Below are positions 46,358-58,604 of a DNA stretch of 64,000 nucleotides, in pieces. Positions within the stretch are counted from its first letter, which is position 1; each line of letters starts with the position of its first letter. The stretch lies in the NCBI GenBank assembly GCA_014529385.2, contig CM043967.1:9811501-9875500 (forward strand), in the 5' to 3' direction. The notes beneath the pieces were generated by a model. That model did no database searches, was not told where the DNA came from, and saw nothing but the letters and a program-made list of their open reading frames with translations. This stretch comes from Adiantum capillus-veneris. Lineage: Eukaryota > Streptophyta > Polypodiopsida > Polypodiales > Pteridaceae. Both the position numbers and the translations under genes were made by a program.

Positions 46358-46373
46358 CTCAAGAGAGAGGTAA
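46358..46373 (+). promoter_or_regulatory. D polypurine tract
   Basis: The purine run AAGAGAGAGGTAA directly precedes the TG start of the right LTR, the expected place for plus-strand priming. Confidence 0.65.
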
Positions 46374-48040
46374 TGTCATAAAATAATCTAATATCTAACC
46401 AAAAAATAATCATTAAATGTGGGAGAATAAACGGGAACAAGGGTTAGAATATAGACATGTGCTTATGGGTCTATCTCAACACGGGTTCAGAGTCAAAGGG
46501 TCCAAATGAGAGGTGGTATGTCAAAGAGCAATGCTAGAATGGAGCTTAAAGACCTTAGGGTTAAGTTCATTAAAGACCTCCAAAGGTTAGTGTAAAAGTC
46601 CTTAGACCTTAGGTTAAAGCTAGGCCTATGCTTGAGGTGCTTGATAATTAAAAGTGCATGAGATGCTTGATAACTAAGGTGCAACTTAAGCTAGGCATGT
46701 GCTTGAAGGTCCAAGTCAATCCCTACAAGCAGGGGGCGAGTCCTTGAGGCTAGGGGGATGGTAGAGAGAGAGAGTCCATACTCTTACTAACCCTATGGTT
46801 GATAACTAGGGGCTTAAGAAAGTAGGGGCCCAAGTTGCTTGGGCTTGAAAGTCAACATGCAAGCCTACAAAGGAGGGGGCAATCCATGCAATTAGGGGAG
46901 GTGGTTGAATGACTTCTCTGTCTCCCAAAGGGCACCCCTTGCTCAAGAGGCAAAAGGGACACATGTCAAGCCCCTAGCTAGGTTTCCCTCAAGGAGTGTC
47001 CAAAGCCTATTTCTTGATCCTTAGAGAGGTCCTATGAGGATTTAGCTAATTAAACAATTGATTAGGCATTTATCAAGCCCTCTCTCTCAAAGAGGAAAGG
47101 AGGACACTTGTCCAAAGACTACCTCTACTGCTTGACTTGACCCAGGCTTGTGATTGGCTAGGTTGAGAGATCCAATGAGCACAAAGCATGAGCGAGAATG
47201 AGAGGTCAACCCAAGCAACTAGGGGGCTTGCTTGCAAGGTATACTCTCCCACACACACACACACACACACACACTCATTGTGTGAAGTGCAAAGTGCAAG
47301 AGCTCCATCCCTGGGGGGGTTCACCTTACATAGTATGTAACCTATCACTTGAGTTCAACAGAAGGGTATTTAAATCGCTTAAAACTTAAGAAGTAAATTT
47401 ATAGAAGGATATGTTTTTTACAAATTTCAAAAAAAAATATAGAATTTAAAAGAAAAGGGTTCATTATATCTCCTAGAAAATTCACAGAATAGGGATTTTA
47501 GAAAAAGATCCTGAACGCACGTGATATAGTGGTCTTAAATATAGTGAACCCCATGGGGCTCCATCTCCTGCTTCAAGCTTGTTGAGAAGTTGAGAGCCTA
47601 CACCAACACTCTTGGCTATGGACTGCAAATCCAACCAAGAGCAATGCTCCAATGCTTAAGCTTTCCATCTTCTTCATCATTATTATGCCATTATGCTATG
47701 CTATGCAGGAAGAGTGATGATAAGTGAGGAACTATCTCTTTCTTGTATGTCAGTTCTTCTTCCTCCTCCCTACCCTCATTCCCCGCTAGCTCTCTCCACC
47801 TTCGAAGGTGTTTGAGGCCTTGGGACTGCGGCTGCTGCTGGGACTAAGGCCTGCCTGATGGTTAATCTTTTTTACAAGATTATGTTATGCTCGTGATGCA
47901 TGAATCTTTCCATCTTCATTGCATTACATGGGTCACAAGGAACACAAATATTGTATTGTACCAAGTCTCTCTTGATGGGAGAATGTATAATACAAAAGCC
48001 TGTTGGAGGGGGGACCGGCTCTGCATAAATCCGATCCTCA
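46374..48040 (+). repeat. D 3' LTR (with MITE insertion)
   Basis: Starts TGTCATAAAATAATC and ends GATCCTCA. Colinear with 10690-12188 except for the shortened microsatellite at 47251-47275 and a 248-bp insertion at 47310-47557. Substitutions and indels relative to the left LTR are frequent by eye, implying an old integration. Confidence 0.8.
47310..47557. mobile_element. hAT-type MITE in D 3' LTR
   Basis: An AT-rich insertion absent from the sister LTR at the matching site (11731). It is flanked by the 8-bp duplication GCTCCATC (47302-47309 and 47558-47565). Its ends are imperfect inverted repeats: CCTGGGGGGGTTCAC on the left, and CCCATGGGGTTCAC as the reverse complement of the right end. 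Eight-base duplications with short G/C-rich TIRs are typical of hAT elements. No coding capacity. Confidence 0.85.
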
Positions 48041-49187
48041 ACTTTAATCTAAGTGAAACAATTGATTATCTCTAGTGCGAGTAAACACTTGCACAAAAGT
48101 AAATAATCACTATTTACGATGCAAATCCATCTTCAAGTGTGATAGATGGTTCCTGACCTAATTTTATTCACTTTTAAGTGTGAAAAAACTCCAACACAAA
48201 AAGAGCAAGTTCTAATTTTTATTTTGATTCAAAACTATTTAATTCAAAAATTAGAAGCAAAAACTATAAATCATAAAATTTTATTTTGATTAATTTTAAC
48301 TAAATAATATTTTCTATATTTTTGCAAATATTTTATCTTTAGAGAGAAAATAATTACTTTTATCAGGTAGTTCAATGCTTGGTTGTGTGAGGGTTCTTGA
48401 GAGAGCTTTGGTGCTTGTATATATATACTGATTTCTTCAATCGAAGAAATCTTTGATCGAAGTAAAGGAAAATAATATGAAGAGCCAAATTTAATGATGT
48501 GTCACCGTATAATACGACCGTTTTATACCCCTTAACATATTATACAAGCATAAAACGAGTATAATACGTATAACGTTTAACATGTAGTGCAACTTAGATC
48601 ACGGTCCATGTTCCATCCCTTCTGGAATTGGAAATTGGCCACCTACTGGTAGTTTATGATTTCTGTAGCCTATCCCCAATATCTTTTTGAATTTCGATCT
48701 TTTTTTGTAAGCCAAAAGTGAAATCTTGGGTCTGCTTTGGCAGTTTTTGACTATCCTCTGATTTTGTCTCTTTTGACCACTTTTTTCAACTTTTTTGCCA
48801 TTGTGTCTTTTGGAAAAAGTGTTTGATTAAGTCTCAACTGCTTACTGCTCAATTTTCAGCCTATTCTATGATGAGATACATGGATTGCAATCCTGTTTAA
48901 CCTCATTTTGACATGAAACTTGGTAATGTAGTTGTCAATGCTATTTTGAAGCTAGACTCCAATCTTTTTGGATTTGGATAACAAAAAGTTGAAAACCCTT
49001 GAATTTTGGTAAATTTGACTAGCTTTTGGTGATTTTTTTCAATTTCCCTTATTTGAGTGTGTTTTTTGTTTCAATTTGACCCCAAACTTTGGTTTCAAAT
49101 TCTTAAAAGCAACATTGATCAAATGGTCTCTATTCTAGATCAGTTTGTCTTTGGTGAGCGACATGTATCGCAAACCATGTTCTACCA
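48041..49187. other. Non-coding flank right of D, leader-like
   Basis: No coding signal. Contains one more copy of the GTAAATAATC-type palindrome (degenerate, near 48095), a TATATATATA box with a GATTTCTT/AAGAAATC fold-back at 48415-48455, and T-rich words like those of the A leader. Probably part of an A-related leader or LTR that continues beyond the Mutator-like insertion at 49188. Confidence 0.4.
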
Positions 49188-49401
49188 GGGGACGGTTATG
49201 GAGCGAGCTCAACGGAGCGAGCTTTTTTTTTTTTTGAGGGCTACCACCACTACCTCCCATTGTCACCCTTAGCACCCATCACCACCACCACCTAATCCAC
49301 CACCGGTGGTTAGTGGTGCTAGCTTACTGCCACCATGAGCCGCCTCTAATCCTACCACCACTACCCATTGCTGCCCCTCCCCACCATTGGAGTAGCCAAG
49401 G

Positions 49402-49682
<281 letters not shown>

Positions 49683-50068
49683 TGCTTGAGCCTATCCCCT
49701 TGTTAGTGATACACACTATCGTAGCCATTTGGCTCAGCTCCTACGCCCTTCGATGTGATACAGGACGTTCGGACAATGGAGAAGAATCAATTTGATTGTG
49801 CACTTTTTATGCTCATTGCAAGTTTGACAGTCTGAGTACCGTACACTACTAGAGTGCTCAACTTTGGTCACATCCAAACTTTCTTCCCTCAAATTTTTAG
49901 CCATGACTTAGACCTATACAGTTTCCTCCCATCCACAATATGGGCTCTCCATTGTGACTCTCATCACCACAATTTTGGAGCATCGAGTATCACTTATCAG
50001 CCACACACATACTACATCGCATGTAACATTGGTCCCATAGGTCATATTTGACCTCCGATGAGGATAAT

Positions 50069-50179
<111 letters not shown>

Positions 50180-50756
50180 GATGATGAGTCTGATGATTGA
50201 GTCGAATCATGCCTTGAGCTTGTTAATGCAAGCTTTGAGATTGCGATTCTCTTCCATGACACAATTGAGGGCTGTTTGGAGGTGTTCAATGAGCCAAGCT
50301 TGCTTCGAGCTGCCAGGACAACCGCAAAGCTCGATCATGCCCTCACAAGGTTTTGGGGTTGTAGTGTTCTCTTTGGTTGTCATATCGCCCACGATGGGAC
50401 TGTGTTGTCTTGTAGCGTAGGAACACCGGCTAAAGTGTGTGAGTGTGTAGACTAGTGTAAACCTAAAAGATAATGTATGTGGCTGCCGCGTTAGCTAGGG
50501 TCGAGTGTGAGGCACAAAAGGAGGCACATTGAGGTTGAGCAAGGCTGAGCAACAAGACTGAACTACGATCAAGGCAGACCAAGGTAGAGCAGGGAGGAGC
50601 TAGGAGGTAGAGTTGCAAGAATGTACTGCAAGGCAGAGCAAGACGAGCAAAGAGTGAATGCATGTGGGCTTGCAACATACACAACTAAGATCTAACACCA
50701 CCCCACAAGGCAGCCCTTCACGCTTGACGGAGGCCAACAATGGAGAGGAGGGTGCT

Positions 50757-50758
<2 letters not shown>

Positions 50759-50837
<79 letters not shown>
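50759..50837. repeat. (GA)n microsatellite
   Basis: About 39 GA units, passing into G/A-rich DNA that leads to the hairpin. Confidence 0.95.
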
Positions 50838-50842
<5 letters not shown>

Positions 50843-50877
50843 AAGGGAAGGGCCGGTGGAAAGAAAAGAGGGAGAAG

Positions 50878-51130
50878 GGGAGGGATTGTGAGAGAGAGAG
50901 AGAGAGAGGGGGGGGAGAGCATTGGTTTTTTTTTTTCATATAAAGAGGAAAAAAGGAATTTAAGTTTAAAAAAAAGGCTCTTCCAAGCAAAACAATAGAG
51001 ATATCGCTATTTCTTTGCTTGGAAGAGCCCTTTTTTTAAACTTAAACTCCTTTTCATTCCTTTTTTCCTCTTTATATGAAAAAAAAATCCAATGCTCTCC
51101 CCCCCTCTCCCTCTCACAATCCCTCCCCCC
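50878..51130. repeat. Long inverted repeat (hairpin) inside the Mutator-like element
   Basis: Left arm about 50878-50991 and right arm 51014-51130 are reverse complements with few mismatches, including GGCTCTTCCAAGCAA / TTGCTTGGAAGAGCC and TCATATAAAGAGGAAAAAA / its complement. The spacer is about 22 bp. A transcript would fold into a hairpin of about 115 bp, a potential small-RNA source. Confidence 0.9.
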
Positions 51131-51378
51131 CTCTCCCCCCGCTCGCCCTCTCCAACCCCCCTATCAGAGTTAAAAAAAAAAACGGGGTATAGTGTTTTCA
51201 ACTAGCTAAAATTGTAAAATCTTGATTATATGTTGAGAGGTCCTTGAAGAAAAGTAAGAAATTCACAAGTTTAAGTATAAATACCGGCAAAACCTTCAAA
51301 TTTTGACCTAAAAATCGAGGTAATTTCAAGTTTGCCGTTATTTTCTTCAGTTAGGGAAAATGTATTTCTCTAGCGCTT

Positions 51379-51382
<4 letters not shown>

Positions 51383-51415
<33 letters not shown>

Positions 51416-51579
51416 ATTACTCCTCTCTCTCTCTCTCTCTCTCCCCATCTCCTCTTCTCTCCTCCCCTCTTGCAAATCCTCTTCTCTCTCTCTATTTCTC
51501 CCTCGCCTCCTCTCTCTCTCTCTCTCTCTCTCTCTCCCACCATTTTCTTCCCTTTTGTCCTACAGTAAGAGAGATAGGG

Positions 51580-51636
<57 letters not shown>

Positions 51637-51717
51637 CGAGCAAGAGAGAAGAAGAAGAAGAAGAGAATTTTAACGTCATAGAAAACTATCCCAAGAGACC
51701 TTAAAGATCTATCCAAT

Positions 51718-51763
<46 letters not shown>

Positions 51764-51827
51764 GGGAAGAAGGGGAAGGAGAGGGACAGGCGGAGAGGGA
51801 GAGAGAGGGGGGGGGGGGGGGGGGGGA
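51383..51827. repeat. CT and GA microsatellites, poly-G run
   Basis: CT runs at 51383-51411, 51424-51443 and 51510-51536, GA runs at 51586-51630 and 51721-51760, poly-G at about 51808-51826. CT on the left and GA on the right also give this part inverted-repeat potential. Confidence 0.9.
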
Positions 51828-52111
51828 ACGGGTTAGAGAGAGATATAGGGGGACCGAGAGAGGAAAATGGGAGGAGAGAGAGAGAGAGAAGAGGAGAATG
51901 TTGAGGAAGAAGGGCAATTGCTGGAGGAGGGAAGGCGCCTAGAGGAGTAGATGGAGAGAGGAGGTGGAGGAGGAAGATGAGGAGGAGGAGCAAGGGAAGA
52001 TGAGGAAGCACATGGGCGGCAAGAGGAGGAAGGGGAGGTAGGGAGGGAGGTCCTCCAAAAAAAAAAAGCTCGCTCCGTTGAGCTCGCTCGAATACCCAAC
52101 TCGTTCTACCA

Positions 52112-52590
52112 ATGAAGCTTATCAGATTGCTTTCTCTGAGTTTTGTGAAGTCCTTGGGTATCAACTTTCTAAGTTTTGATCAAATTTTAGGTTTCTACCA
52201 TCAAATTTCCTAATTTTCAGAGTTATGGTCTTTTTGGCCAAAATATGGTTTTCAGTCCTTTTTACCCTGATCTTTTCAACCCAATTTGATTGCTATTTAC
52301 CCTACTCCTATGTGTTGGAAAGAGCAAAATGATGCAAATTAAAGTTGGAACAGAAAATGAAACAATACTTTTAAAGCATCGAGAAGATTAGATGAATAAA
52401 ATGCTTTTGTTATCTTACTCACAAATCTCTTTACCCCTCAAGGATAGATCTAGCCAATCCCTTGACTCTAGACTCTATCAAGCACTAAACTCACATCTAA
52501 TTGATTTACTGCTAAAGTATAAACAAAATGGATAAAAACTATTTGGAAAAGAAGGCTCTAAACACATACTAGGTCACTCACCACCTAAGG
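52112..52590. other. Continuation of the leader-like DNA after the Mutator-like element
   Basis: No coding signal. T-rich words (TTTTTGGCCAAAATATGG) like the DNA at 48041-49187, consistent with one block split by the insertion. Confidence 0.4.
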
Positions 52591-52613
52591 ATCGTTCCCT
52601 GGCACCGACACCA
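52591..52613 (-). promoter_or_regulatory. PBS-like site on the minus strand
   Basis: Minus-strand TGGTGTCGGTGCCAGGGA lies one base from the LTR start at 52615 and resembles the tRNA-Asp-type site of complex A (TGGCACCGCTGCCGGGGA) with several mismatches. It would belong to a leftward element, opposite to the gag at 53394. Confidence 0.45.
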
Positions 52614-52614
52614 A

Positions 52615-53320
52615 TGTTAGCGGGTCGTCGCATCAAACATCTGTAGCATAGCTATGTGGCACTAACATAATATGTCAATATTTAGAGAAGTGACTCAAAT
52701 GGGGCACGGTGTCATGCCGCGGAATGTGCATAATGTGAAACTAAAAATATCTACCTCACTCTCAATGCTTTTGAGAAAATGGAAAAAAAAGGCCATAAAT
52801 AACCTAGAAATGGTAAAAGGGGGTTCAAAATGCCACCTCAACAATGGTGGTGCTACTACTAGTGTGTGGAGATTTTGTGAAGGGAAAAACATCACTTTTA
52901 GCCTCTCAAAGAAGGTATCTTAGTGCAGTCCCCCACTATTCCTAACTTGTGTTTGTGCGTGTGGGTGACCCAATGAGGGTTTTATCTCCTCAAAAAGGTG
53001 TTTGGGCTTCTTTATGGAAGTGTTGAAGCTTCCATGAAATGGCCTTGACAAAGAATTGAGGGAGGAAGAAAGGGTTTTTGATACGGCAAACATGCATTGT
53101 ACCTGTGCAATTAGCAGCGAGGCTACACTAATTCATCACACACACAAAGGTTTTGAATTAATCTTGGTTATTTTTCAAAGTGAATCTTTCATGGTTGGAA
53201 TTTTTCTCATTTTAAGTGTGTTTTTTCTTTGAGTATTCTACGACTCGCTTAATTTTGCTATGAACTCTCATAGTTAGAGGCCCAATGCTTTCCTAGCTTC
53301 AATGCACACTTCTTGACACA
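52615..53320 (+). repeat. LTR of element E
   Basis: About 706 bp from TGTTAGCGGGTCG to TTGACACA. A 75-bp stretch (52637-52712, words GTAGCATAGC and CACTAACATAATATGTCAAT) recurs at 55104-55178. PBS-like sites are seen on both sides, so its orientation is not fully certain; the plus-strand gag downstream favours plus. Confidence 0.6.
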
Positions 53321-53324
53321 TTTT

Positions 53325-53344
53325 TGGTGAACTCGACACTAGGG
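53325..53344 (+). promoter_or_regulatory. PBS-like site of E
   Basis: TGGTGAACTCGACACTAGGG four bases after the LTR end. It resembles, with mismatches, the TTGGCGACTCC..GGGGA sites used by some Tat-type elements. Confidence 0.45.
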
Positions 53345-53393
53345 TGAGGGTTCAAAATATTCTTTTTAAGTTTCAAATCAAATCTTTAAAGCT

Positions 53394-54955
53394 ATGGAGC
53401 AACAAGAGAAACAGCTTGATCCTCCTATAGTACTGCAAATGTTTCAAGCCTTTGGTGTGTTTATGCAGTAGCAGCAAGCTGCTAAAAGAAGGGAGATTTT
53501 ATCGACCAAAGAGCTTCAATTAGTGGTGAAGAAAATGGACCAATTTGATGGTAGATATGTAACAAAGTATCTTTGTGGGTATGTAAAGGAGAGAAAGCTG
53601 CATCAAGTGTCTGAAGAAGAGATGGTACAAAGTTTTGAGCTAGCTGTGGTTCCAGAGATTAGAGAGCATGTAAAGGGAATTAGAAATTATCATGGGGGAA
53701 CTTGGGACACATTCAAATTATCATTGAATGAAGGGTATTTAATGGAGCACTCTAAACGTGTGACAAAGAGAACCTTCCTAGAGTGGGTAGTTAGGCCAAA
53801 TGAGGAACTTTCACCTACTGAACTTCTAAGGGAATTTGAAATGTGCTATAATCAACTATGAAGGACTGAAAAAGCTACCCTAAACTTAGAGAAGTTAGAG
53901 CTCTTTTTGTAGGCTTCAAGGATAGAGTTCAAGAGAAGTTATAGTTACTACTCGAGGATAAGGATGTTGAACAAGGCCTAAGGACTAATTATAAGGAGGT
54001 CGAAGATGCAATTTCACTGCTAGCTAAGCCACAGAAAACAACGAGACAAGATTATTGTTAACACTACGCAAGCCCCAAGCGTTCCTAAGAATTCCATAAA
54101 GTTTGTTATTGTGGTTCCAAAGAGTGACAAATCCATTTTAGATGATATGGTTAAAGGAATGCAAGGGCTAAAGTTAAAGCTTACAAGGCTGGAAGAAAAG
54201 GGGCAACCGTCGGGTCAATCTACAAGGCAAAGACCTCAAAGCAAAGAAAGCTTTGTACACAGATGCATATGGTGTGATAGTATTGACCAGAAAAGGAGGG
54301 ATTGTGAAAGAAATTTTTAAAGATGCTTTGATAAAGGAGCTTGTTTTATTTAATGACGATAAAATTCACTTAAGTGAAACATGTAAGCCCTTGGGAACAA
54401 ACTTTGGCAAGTGACATTTGAAGAAGCTGGTTGAGGACATGGCTACTAGCCATGACATTTCAATGGTTGAGGCAACTACCTATGGCTCAAGGTAGATCCC
54501 ATTAGCCATAATGGAGTTAAGGTTTGAAATGAAGCATCTAATGATATTGGATATTGTGGCCATGTGCAATAGAATCTACCATGAAGGGAAAAGGGAAAAA
54601 TGATAAAGAGGTTGGAATGATCCTATATACTCTTTTTTAGTGCATGCGTACGCTGCCAAAATGTCAAGCCAATGAGGCCGTTGTTGAAGAGATATGTAGG
54701 CGTGAGAATGGGGATGAAGGACCATCAAAAGGGCCACAAGGAGTGGAGGAAGAAATGACACAATGACTCCTAGATCAAATTCTCCACATTGGATGCCTAT
54801 CCCTGAAGCATCTATGCAAGAAGCCTCTAAAGAAAAGAAGAAGGAAGCAATAAAAGCTAAAGCAAAGGGTCCGACGTACAAACTCCAATCCAATATAGAG
54901 GCATCAACAAATATAAAAAAGGATTTAGAAGAGAGGATTTTGAACAATTAGGTGG
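53394..54955 (+). pseudogene. E gag region with altered zinc knuckle
   Basis: ATG at 53394 (MEQQEKQLDPPIVLQMFQAF), a TAG at about 53469, then an open stretch with VKKMDQFDGRYVTKYLCGYV, VQSFELAVVPEIREHVKGI, RTFLEWVVRPNEELSPTELL and FEMCYNQL up to 53861, the capsid-like gag domain. After stops, the same frame gives C-I-W-C-D-S-I-D-Q-K-R-R-D-C near 54265-54305: a CCHC knuckle with the zinc-binding His replaced by Gln. Further on (54763-54948) GPTYKLQSNIEAST and LEERILNN look like the linker before protease. No RT or integrase follows. Confidence 0.65.
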
Positions 54956-55095
54956 AATTCACCTTGAGTGAGGGCCTTGGCATAGCAAAGCGGGAGTTCC
55001 ATGAAGAGATAATTCATATTATCAAGAAAAAGTGGTAGTCTTAGTACTGAATCTATCCATGTAGAGGGTGAAGAAGAGTGTAGCTAGTTTCCATG

Positions 55096-55178
55096 ATCGG
55101 ACGTTTGTAGCATATCTATCTGGCACTAACATAATATGTCAATACTCAAGAAAGTGATTGGATGGGGCACAAAGATTC
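55096..55178 (+). repeat. Second, partial copy of the E LTR
   Basis: Starts TGATCGGACG and matches 52637-52712, then similarity is lost. A purine-rich GAGGGTGAAGAAGAGTG precedes it at 55078-55094 as a possible polypurine tract. If correct, E lost all of pol between gag and the 3' LTR. Confidence 0.5.
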
Positions 55179-55950
55179 TTTGACTCTTTGAGGCTGTCTA
55201 TCCTCAAGAAGTAAACCTATTAAGCAATCAGCCCAACTCAACAAGAAATCCACCACTCAATGATCATGAAATTTGCTTATGTCCTTTCTCACCACTCTAG
55301 GTCATCATGCCATTTTGTCAACTAAACAAACTTGGATTTCCACAAAATTTTAAGGGAGGCTATATAAGGACTAAGGAGACATTTCTACCAAGTCTCATTG
55401 CATTTTAACAAGGTACATGGATCGCGATCCATCACGAAACACGTGTTGGTGGATATGCCACGAGCAGATGCTAGCATAGCAAGAACTAAACCAACCCACC
55501 AAAATGTCGACCAAGGACGTAGCTCAATCCACATGCATGTGGAAGCAAATAGATGGTTGTCAATGACCTACTCACCTTCTAAGACAATCACTACTCGAGG
55601 AAATCAAACCCAGACATCCTATATGCTTGTGACTACAAAACAACCTACAATGCTCACGCTACCAAAATCAAGATCAAAAGTCCTCGAATTGCTTCAAAAC
55701 TCACAGGGGCTACTCTACTTACCAAAAAGTTGCTACCCTATGGACTCTGACCCTATATCTTGCCCATAATCACTTGGTGCAGCAAACACATATGAAGATA
55801 GGCAGTCTATTACAGGTCACCAGTTCTCAACTTGTATGATCCTATCACCATGAACCTACTAGTATGAGGAACTTGCAAAACAAACACACGGTTTGCAAGA
55901 TAACTCGCTCAAAAACTTGTGGGAGCTTGCCTCATGATGAAACCAAAACT
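55179..55950. other. Unassigned stretch between E and G
   Basis: A plus-strand open frame of 123 codons (55398-55769) has no domain I recognise, and its composition does not argue for a gene. Otherwise nothing seen. Confidence 0.3.
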
Positions 55951-56052
55951 TCGCAAGCTTGGTGTTAATGCATAGACCTCACCGTTGCTAACTGGTTGTT
56001 GGTGTCAACTTCACAATGGCTTCTCCGTAGCACGTGTAGCAAAGGGATAATG

Positions 56053-56138
<86 letters not shown>

Positions 56139-56330
56139 ATGCAGACACGACATAGTAAACGCAATTGTTTGATTAATTTCAAAATTATTCTTAGGGTTAC
56201 AAAACTTTGGCTTATATACATTTCTCTTAAGAGGCACATTCCTTAAATAATCTCTCCCATTTATAAAAAATGAGATATTACAAAAAAAATGGGTGATCAG
56301 GTAATCCTTCTTAGTGTTCCATCAGTCAAC
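55950..56330 (-). repeat. G LTR with CT microsatellite
   Basis: Right end CAGTCAACA fixed by the adjoining polypurine tract; left end approximate. Holds (CT)40 at 56053-56134. Minus-strand TATATAA at 56218-56212. Confidence 0.55.
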
Positions 56331-56346
56331 ACTCCCCCGTCCTGGT
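56331..56346 (-). promoter_or_regulatory. G polypurine tract
   Basis: Minus-strand CCAGGACGGGGGAG directly before the LTR. Confidence 0.7.
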
Positions 56347-56394
56347 ATGGCCATGTCTTTGTTTGGTCTTTGATCCATTTCTTTGCTCAATAGA

Positions 56395-58604
56395 ACCCTG
56401 GTGGATTAATCATCTTCAAGTATGATTCATATTTGATATTGCCAATGCTCACCATTGGCAAAAATCTTGATGTCATATGTGCAAAAAACCGTGTAAAGCC
56501 TCTTGAAAGGCTTGCATGTGGAAGCTCGGTAAAAACATCAACCACTGATAGAAATTATGTAGCACTTGTGTCCAGGGTTGAGTGGAGAGGTCGTAAGCCA
56601 ATTTGCTAAAAGTGTTGCCCATTGATAGTAGACTTGAGTCTCTAACTTTATGCGGCATGAACACCTCTGATATAGGCTAGCAATTTTGTATATTTACCTT
56701 AACATCACGCACATCAAAAGATACATAATCTCTAATAGATTTTGGAGCATCTACTAGACATACTAGATATGCCAGACACTTTGTGAGCCAGTCTTTTCTC
56801 CACTTTGGCTGTGAATCTACGATCCTCTTTGAGACTATTTGATCCTTTATGTCACCTTCAAAGAGAGGTTTTGTCTCCTCTGCCTGGATTATTTTCTTCA
56901 TTACAAGCACTTTATATTTGAGCAAATGGTAAGGGAGGGATGGCATCCACTCTTCTCTGATTACATTAGTATCTAGCCTTGCACCCCCACAGAATGTAGC
57001 ATCCTTTGCTCCCATTCTATTGCTACTCTGACACCTTCTTCAGTGGCTTGCTCTACTAAAGTCCGGAGATGGGCCTCATCCTCCACTATCAAATCCTGCC
57101 CCTCTTCTTGGATTTGTGAAGGTATCTCCACCAGTATAGGTTCTCCCAAGCTTTCTGGAATTTCCATCGTCTCTTGTTGGGCATTGACTCCTGAGTCACT
57201 TGGACTCAAATTTGTATCTTAACCCTTGGCTCTCTCCACCTCTTGTCTTGATTCTACCAGTTGATGTTGCATTAGTGCGTCTCTTTTGGTGGCTTCCTCT
57301 GCATTGTTAACTAGAAGCTCTTGTAGCGTTTCTAATTGACGGTTCATTTGGTTATTCTCTTCTTGGAGCTCCTACTAGTCTTGAGTCTTTCTTCCACTGC
57401 CAAGGAGCCTTCTACTATGTGAACTCTTTGTATCTACTCTAATTTTAGCTCTTTCAAAAGTGTCGTGATCTAAGCTTCCAAGGCCTGTATGGCCTGGCTA
57501 TCCGCTCTTGTAGCCTGTAGACCTTGGGGTTCCTCTTAGTCTCTGTATGGTCAATTGTTGGATCTCTAATTTGTTCTGAGATCTATTATCTCATCTCAAA
57601 CTAATTCTAGCTCATCCTCTGTCTTCTCTTTCTCCTATTGCAGATTGGCAATTTCTTTAGATACCCCAACCATCTGGAGGGTGAGGGTATCCCTTTCTGC
57701 TTTAGCTTCCTTTAGGAGCTTGCTTTGTGCTTCTTGCTCTCTTTTTTCACTTTCTACCCTTTGAATGGATCCTTGCAATTATTTGGTGAGGTTGTCATGC
57801 TTTCCTGTCATATTTTTCTCTCTCGTCCTAAGCATGCTATTTTCCTCTACCATAGTGAGAGGTCGGGTTCTGATTTTATCCAAAATTTGGTGGGCAGCTC
57901 TTACATCTTCTTCGTTTGCTACTACCACACTTTTTTTTGATGGCCTAGGTAGTAGTCCCGCCAGGTGATTGGTGGGACTTGCACCAAGCCCATTACTTCA
58001 CGCGGTGATAAATGAACTTCTGGTGCTCTTCTTTGAGTACCATGGTATTGTGGCTTCTCCTCGGTTTTTTCTTATTTCCTTGCATCCCATGGTGGGATAG
58101 AAGTGCCATACAGTGCCTCAGAAGCATCCATTGTTGTATATCTAGGTTTAAGGAGATCCTCATAGGTGCATCTTCTAGTCTTTTCCTTTTCCTCTAGTGT
58201 TGGCTCAACTTCTAATTTCTTCTTTGGCAGGTCCTTTTGTTGGGATGTTGGGTGTTTTGGGCTTGGAGGTTGTTGTGTGTATCCCAAGGGAGATGTTGGT
58301 GGTGTTGTACCACCTCCCTCCTCCTTGGATTCTTTTTCTTCTTCTCCTTGTGATTCAGGTTGCTCTTGTAGCTTTCTCTTAACAACTTGCACTTCCTCAA
58401 CAGTAAAAGGCTCCAAATTTTTCTATTCTATCAAAATCTCAGACTCTCATATGCCCTGATGTAGTGATCAAACTGATTCTCTAAGGGTCGACATGAACTA
58501 CCACTCTTTTTCTTTAAGTCTGGTACCCAATACTCCTCAAAATCTACTTTTGGTGCCTGCTCGGCTTTGAATTACTCAATCAGTCATTCATTGCAAGTCG
58601 CCTT
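56395..58604 (-). pseudogene. ORF X, second copy
   Basis: Upstream part from 58604: KAEQAPKVDFEEYWVPDLKK, then EVQVVKRKLQEQPESQGEEE and a Pro/Thr/Lys-rich stretch (PPTSPLGYTQQPPSPKHPTS). A coiled-coil-like Gln/Glu region follows near 57400-57230 (ELQEENNQMNRQLETLQELL). The C-terminal part aligns by eye with the copy in A: EWEQRMLHSVG versus WELRVLHSIN, SLPYHLLKYKVLVMK versus SLPYPLIKVELLQVK, PKWRKDWLTKCLAYLVCLVD versus PKWRLSWLNKNPRYLILFTR, and MFLPSFHMQAFQEALHGF versus MFLPSHNMLAFEEAFYTGF. Several stops. Two diverged copies in the same position imply a real protein family of this lineage. Confidence 0.6.

Larger units (their letters stand above)
55950..58604 (-). mobile_element. Element G: 3' part of an A-related gypsy element
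   Basis: Minus-strand order: ORF X copy (58604 to about 56395), polypurine tract (56331 onward), LTR ending at 56330. The LTR has the same layout as the A LTR (a CATAGACCTCACC..GTTGC block near 55970, a TATA motif after AACTTTGGC, end GTCAACA). The element is cut at 58605 by the LTR of H; gag-pol is not in the window. The left end of the LTR is unsure. Confidence 0.6.

Noticed and set aside
55398-55769. Host gene candidate of 123 codons
   Set aside because: No domain, no neighbouring coding signal, ordinary composition; length is compatible with chance.
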